DNA from: Aurantimonas coralicida_A | GTDB taxonomy: Bacteria; Pseudomonadota; Alphaproteobacteria; Rhizobiales; Rhizobiaceae | Assembly (NCBI RefSeq): GCF_036016755.1 | Contig: NZ_JAYXIH010000024.1 | Location: forward strand, 1 to 64,000 | Reading direction: 5' to 3' | DNA length: 64,000 bases | Shown: piece by piece, positions 62,502 to 64,000 of the stretch | Layout of the letters: every line of letters starts with the position of its first letter | Position numbering within the stretch: position 1 is the stretch's first letter | Notes under the pieces: generated by a model | Databases searched by the model: none | Seen by the model: only the letters and a program-made list of their open reading frames with translations | Told to the model about the DNA's origin: nothing | Made by a program: the position numbers and the translations under genes

Positions 62502-62589
62502 CTCGTCACCCCTCAGCACATCGCCAACCGTCGATCCCCGTCACCGCGGTGATAACGGTTCGCGACGAAGAAATCACCACCCGCGGCGA

Positions 62590-64000
62590 CTATTCGCCAT
62601 CGCCGCCGAGTCGATCGCGCCAATAGGCGATCTGGGCGCGGACATTGGCGGGCGCCGTGCCGCCGAAGCTGGTGCGACTGTTCACCGAAGCATCGACGCC
62701 GAGCACGGAATAGACCGCGTCGGTGATCCGCGCCTCCAGCGTTTGCAGAAGATCCAACGGCAGATCATCGAGCCCGACGCCGCGCTCCTCGGCGAGCGCC
62801 ACCGCCCGTCCGGTCACATGATGCGCCTCGCGGAACGGCAGCCCCAGTTCCCGCACCAACCAATCGGCGAGGTCGGTGGCGGTGGAAAAGCCGTGGCCGG
62901 CCGCCCGGCGCATCGCCTCGGTTTCGATGGTCATGTCGCGGACCATGCCGGTGGCGGCGGCGAGCGCCAAGGCCAGCGAATCGATCGCGTCGAAGACCTG
63001 TTCCTTGTCTTCCTGCATGTCCTTCGAATAGCTGAGCGGCAGCCCCTTCATCACGGTCAGCAGCGAGATCAGCGCGCCATTGATGCGGCCGGGCTTGGCC
63101 CGAACCAGTTCGGCAGCGTCCGGGTTCTTCTTCTGCGGCATGATCGAGGAGCCGGTCGAGAACGCGTCGGACAGCCGGACGAAGCCGAATTGCGGCGTCG
63201 ACCAGATGACGATCTCTTCGGCGAGACGCGACAGATGCGTGCCGCAGATCGCGGCCACCGAGAGAAATTCCAGGGCGAAGTCCCGGTCGGACACCGAATC
63301 GAGCGAGTTGCGGGTCGGCTCGCGAAAGCCCAGCGCTTCCGCCGTCTGGTGCCGGTCAATGGCAAAGCCGGTGCCGGCAAGCGCGGCGGCGCCGAGCGGA
63401 CATTCGTCGAGACGGGTGATCGCGTCATGGCAGCGCGACAGGTCGCGGGCCGCCATTTCGACATAGGCGAGGCAATGGTGGCCGAAGGTGACCGGCTGGG
63501 CGACCTGGAGATGGGTGAAGCCGGGCATGATCGTGTCGGCATGCGCCTCGGCCTTGTCGAGCAGCGCGCCGATGAAGGCTTCGAGCGCTTCGGCAAGCGA
63601 GCCGAACGCCGCCTTCACGTGCAGGCGGAAATCGACCGCGACCTGGTCGTTGCGCGAACGGGCGGTGTGCAACCGGCCGGCCGCCGGGCCGATCAGTTCG
63701 GCCAGCCGCGCCTCGATATTCATATGGATGTCCTCGCGCTCTCGCGAGAAAGTGAAGCGCCCCTCGGCGATCTCGGCGCGGATGTCCTCCAGACCCGCTA
63801 TGATCTGGCTGGCATCCTCCGCCGAAATGATGCCTTGATCGGCCAACATGGCGGCATGGGCTTTCGAACCGGCGATATCCTCGTCATAAAGCCGTCGATC
63901 GAAATCGATGGAGGCGTTGATCTCCTCCATGATGGCGTCGGGTCCGGCGGCAAAGCGACCACCCCACATCGCATTGCTGGACGTGGGGACGTTGCTTGAC
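62590..64000 (-). CDS. argH: Argininosuccinate lyase (5' end beyond window)
   Basis: ArgH splits argininosuccinate into arginine and fumarate, the last step of arginine synthesis. At least 469 residues are in the window. Family marks are MWGGRFAAGPDAIMEEINAS, TARSRNDQVAVDFRLHVK, HLQVAQPVTFGHH and the signature GSSIMPQKKNPD. An ATG at 63969 could start it, but the frame stays open to the window edge encoding SSNVPTSSNA before MWGG, like the short N-terminal leader of relatives, so the true start probably lies just outside. Confidence 0.96.
   Translation of the reverse strand, partial: SSNVPTSSNAMWGGRFAAGPDAIMEEINASIDFDRRLYDEDIAGSKAHAAMLADQGIISAEDASQIIAGLEDIRAEIAEGRFTFSREREDIHMNIEARLAELIGPAAGRLHTARSRNDQVAVDFRLHVKAAFGSLAEALEAFIGALLDKAEAHADTIMPGFTHLQVAQPVTFGHHCLAYVEMAARDLSRCHDAITRLDECPLGAAALAGTGFAIDRHQTAEALGFREPTRNSLDSVSDRDFALEFLSVAAICGTHLSRLAEEIVIWSTPQFGFVRLSDAFSTGSSIMPQKKNPDAAELVRAKPGRINGALISLLTVMKGLPLSYSKDMQEDKEQVFDAIDSLALALAAATGMVRDMTIETEAMRRAAGHGFSTATDLADWLVRELGLPFREAHHVTGRAVALAEERGVGLDDLPLDLLQTLEARITDAVYSVLGVDASVNSRTSFGGTAPANVRAQIAYWRDRLGGDGE

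Overview
The window is about 64 kb of GC-rich chromosome from an alphaproteobacterium, most likely of the order Hyphomicrobiales (Rhizobiales). This rests on gene content and order: argJ, a parvulin-type isomerase and secA; bolA, a J-domain protein, cobS and cobT; aroK, aroB and a CNNM/CorC protein; a nitrilase with DUF1178; TIGR02302, lysA, a small lipoprotein and argH; plus CpdR, CsgH and an Flp pilin. I cannot assign a genus. No rRNA, tRNA, CRISPR array or complete insertion sequence was seen.

Layout. 0-4.3 kb: a short glycosyltransferase, two secreted low-complexity proteins, ubiG and a small unknown gene. 4.3-8.5 kb: DUF1178, nitrilase, glutaredoxin and ComF in one direction, a methyltransferase, then an Flp pilin with a partner. 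8.5-16.2 kb: Nudix, GNAT, argJ, parvulin, secA and an L,D-transpeptidase lipoprotein. 16.5-22.2 kb: accA, xerD and a small membrane protein, divergent from aroK-aroB-CorC, whose start and stop codons overlap. 22.2-30.3 kb: bolA, J-domain protein, cobS, an inserted hicAB toxin-antitoxin module, cobT, a phytase/esterase-like protein, a queuosine-precursor transporter behind a candidate preQ1 riboswitch, rpmB and a DUF3108 protein. 30.4-34.7 kb: EamA transporter, curlin with CsgH, cupin, gloB and a methyltransferase. 34.7-36.9 kb: an accessory patch with a RelB/YafQ-type module, about 0.9 kb of partly AT-rich non-coding DNA with short direct and inverted repeats, and an orphan winged-helix-like gene. 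37-41.9 kb: metX-metW facing chorismate mutase, hisC and tyrC. 42-44.4 kb: an orphan pair of membrane proteins, one with a HEVGH metalloprotease motif. 44.6-48.4 kb: a CHASE2-PAS-GGDEF-EAL protein and a FecR protein. 48.6-55.7 kb: DUF2125, ChaC-like protein, PlsC, DUF218, ftsX-ftsE, a DUF3426-like protein, hpt and cpdR. 55.7-64 kb: MarR, three VOC proteins (one frameshifted), DUF1428, TIGR02302, lysA, lipoprotein and argH (open at the right edge).

Most of the window is core metabolism: shikimate/aromatic, methionine, arginine and lysine synthesis, cobalt chelation for B12, ubiquinone, secretion and cell division. The least ordinary features are: (1) hicAB between cobS and cobT, preceded by a diverged 72-bp copy of the cobT 5' end; (2) the 42-44.4 kb orphan membrane pair; (3) two families of palindromic intergenic repeats; (4) the preQ1-like leader; (5) the accessory patch at 34.7-36.9 kb. 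A single N at 23466 lies between two identical 92-bp segments and looks like an unresolved contig join.
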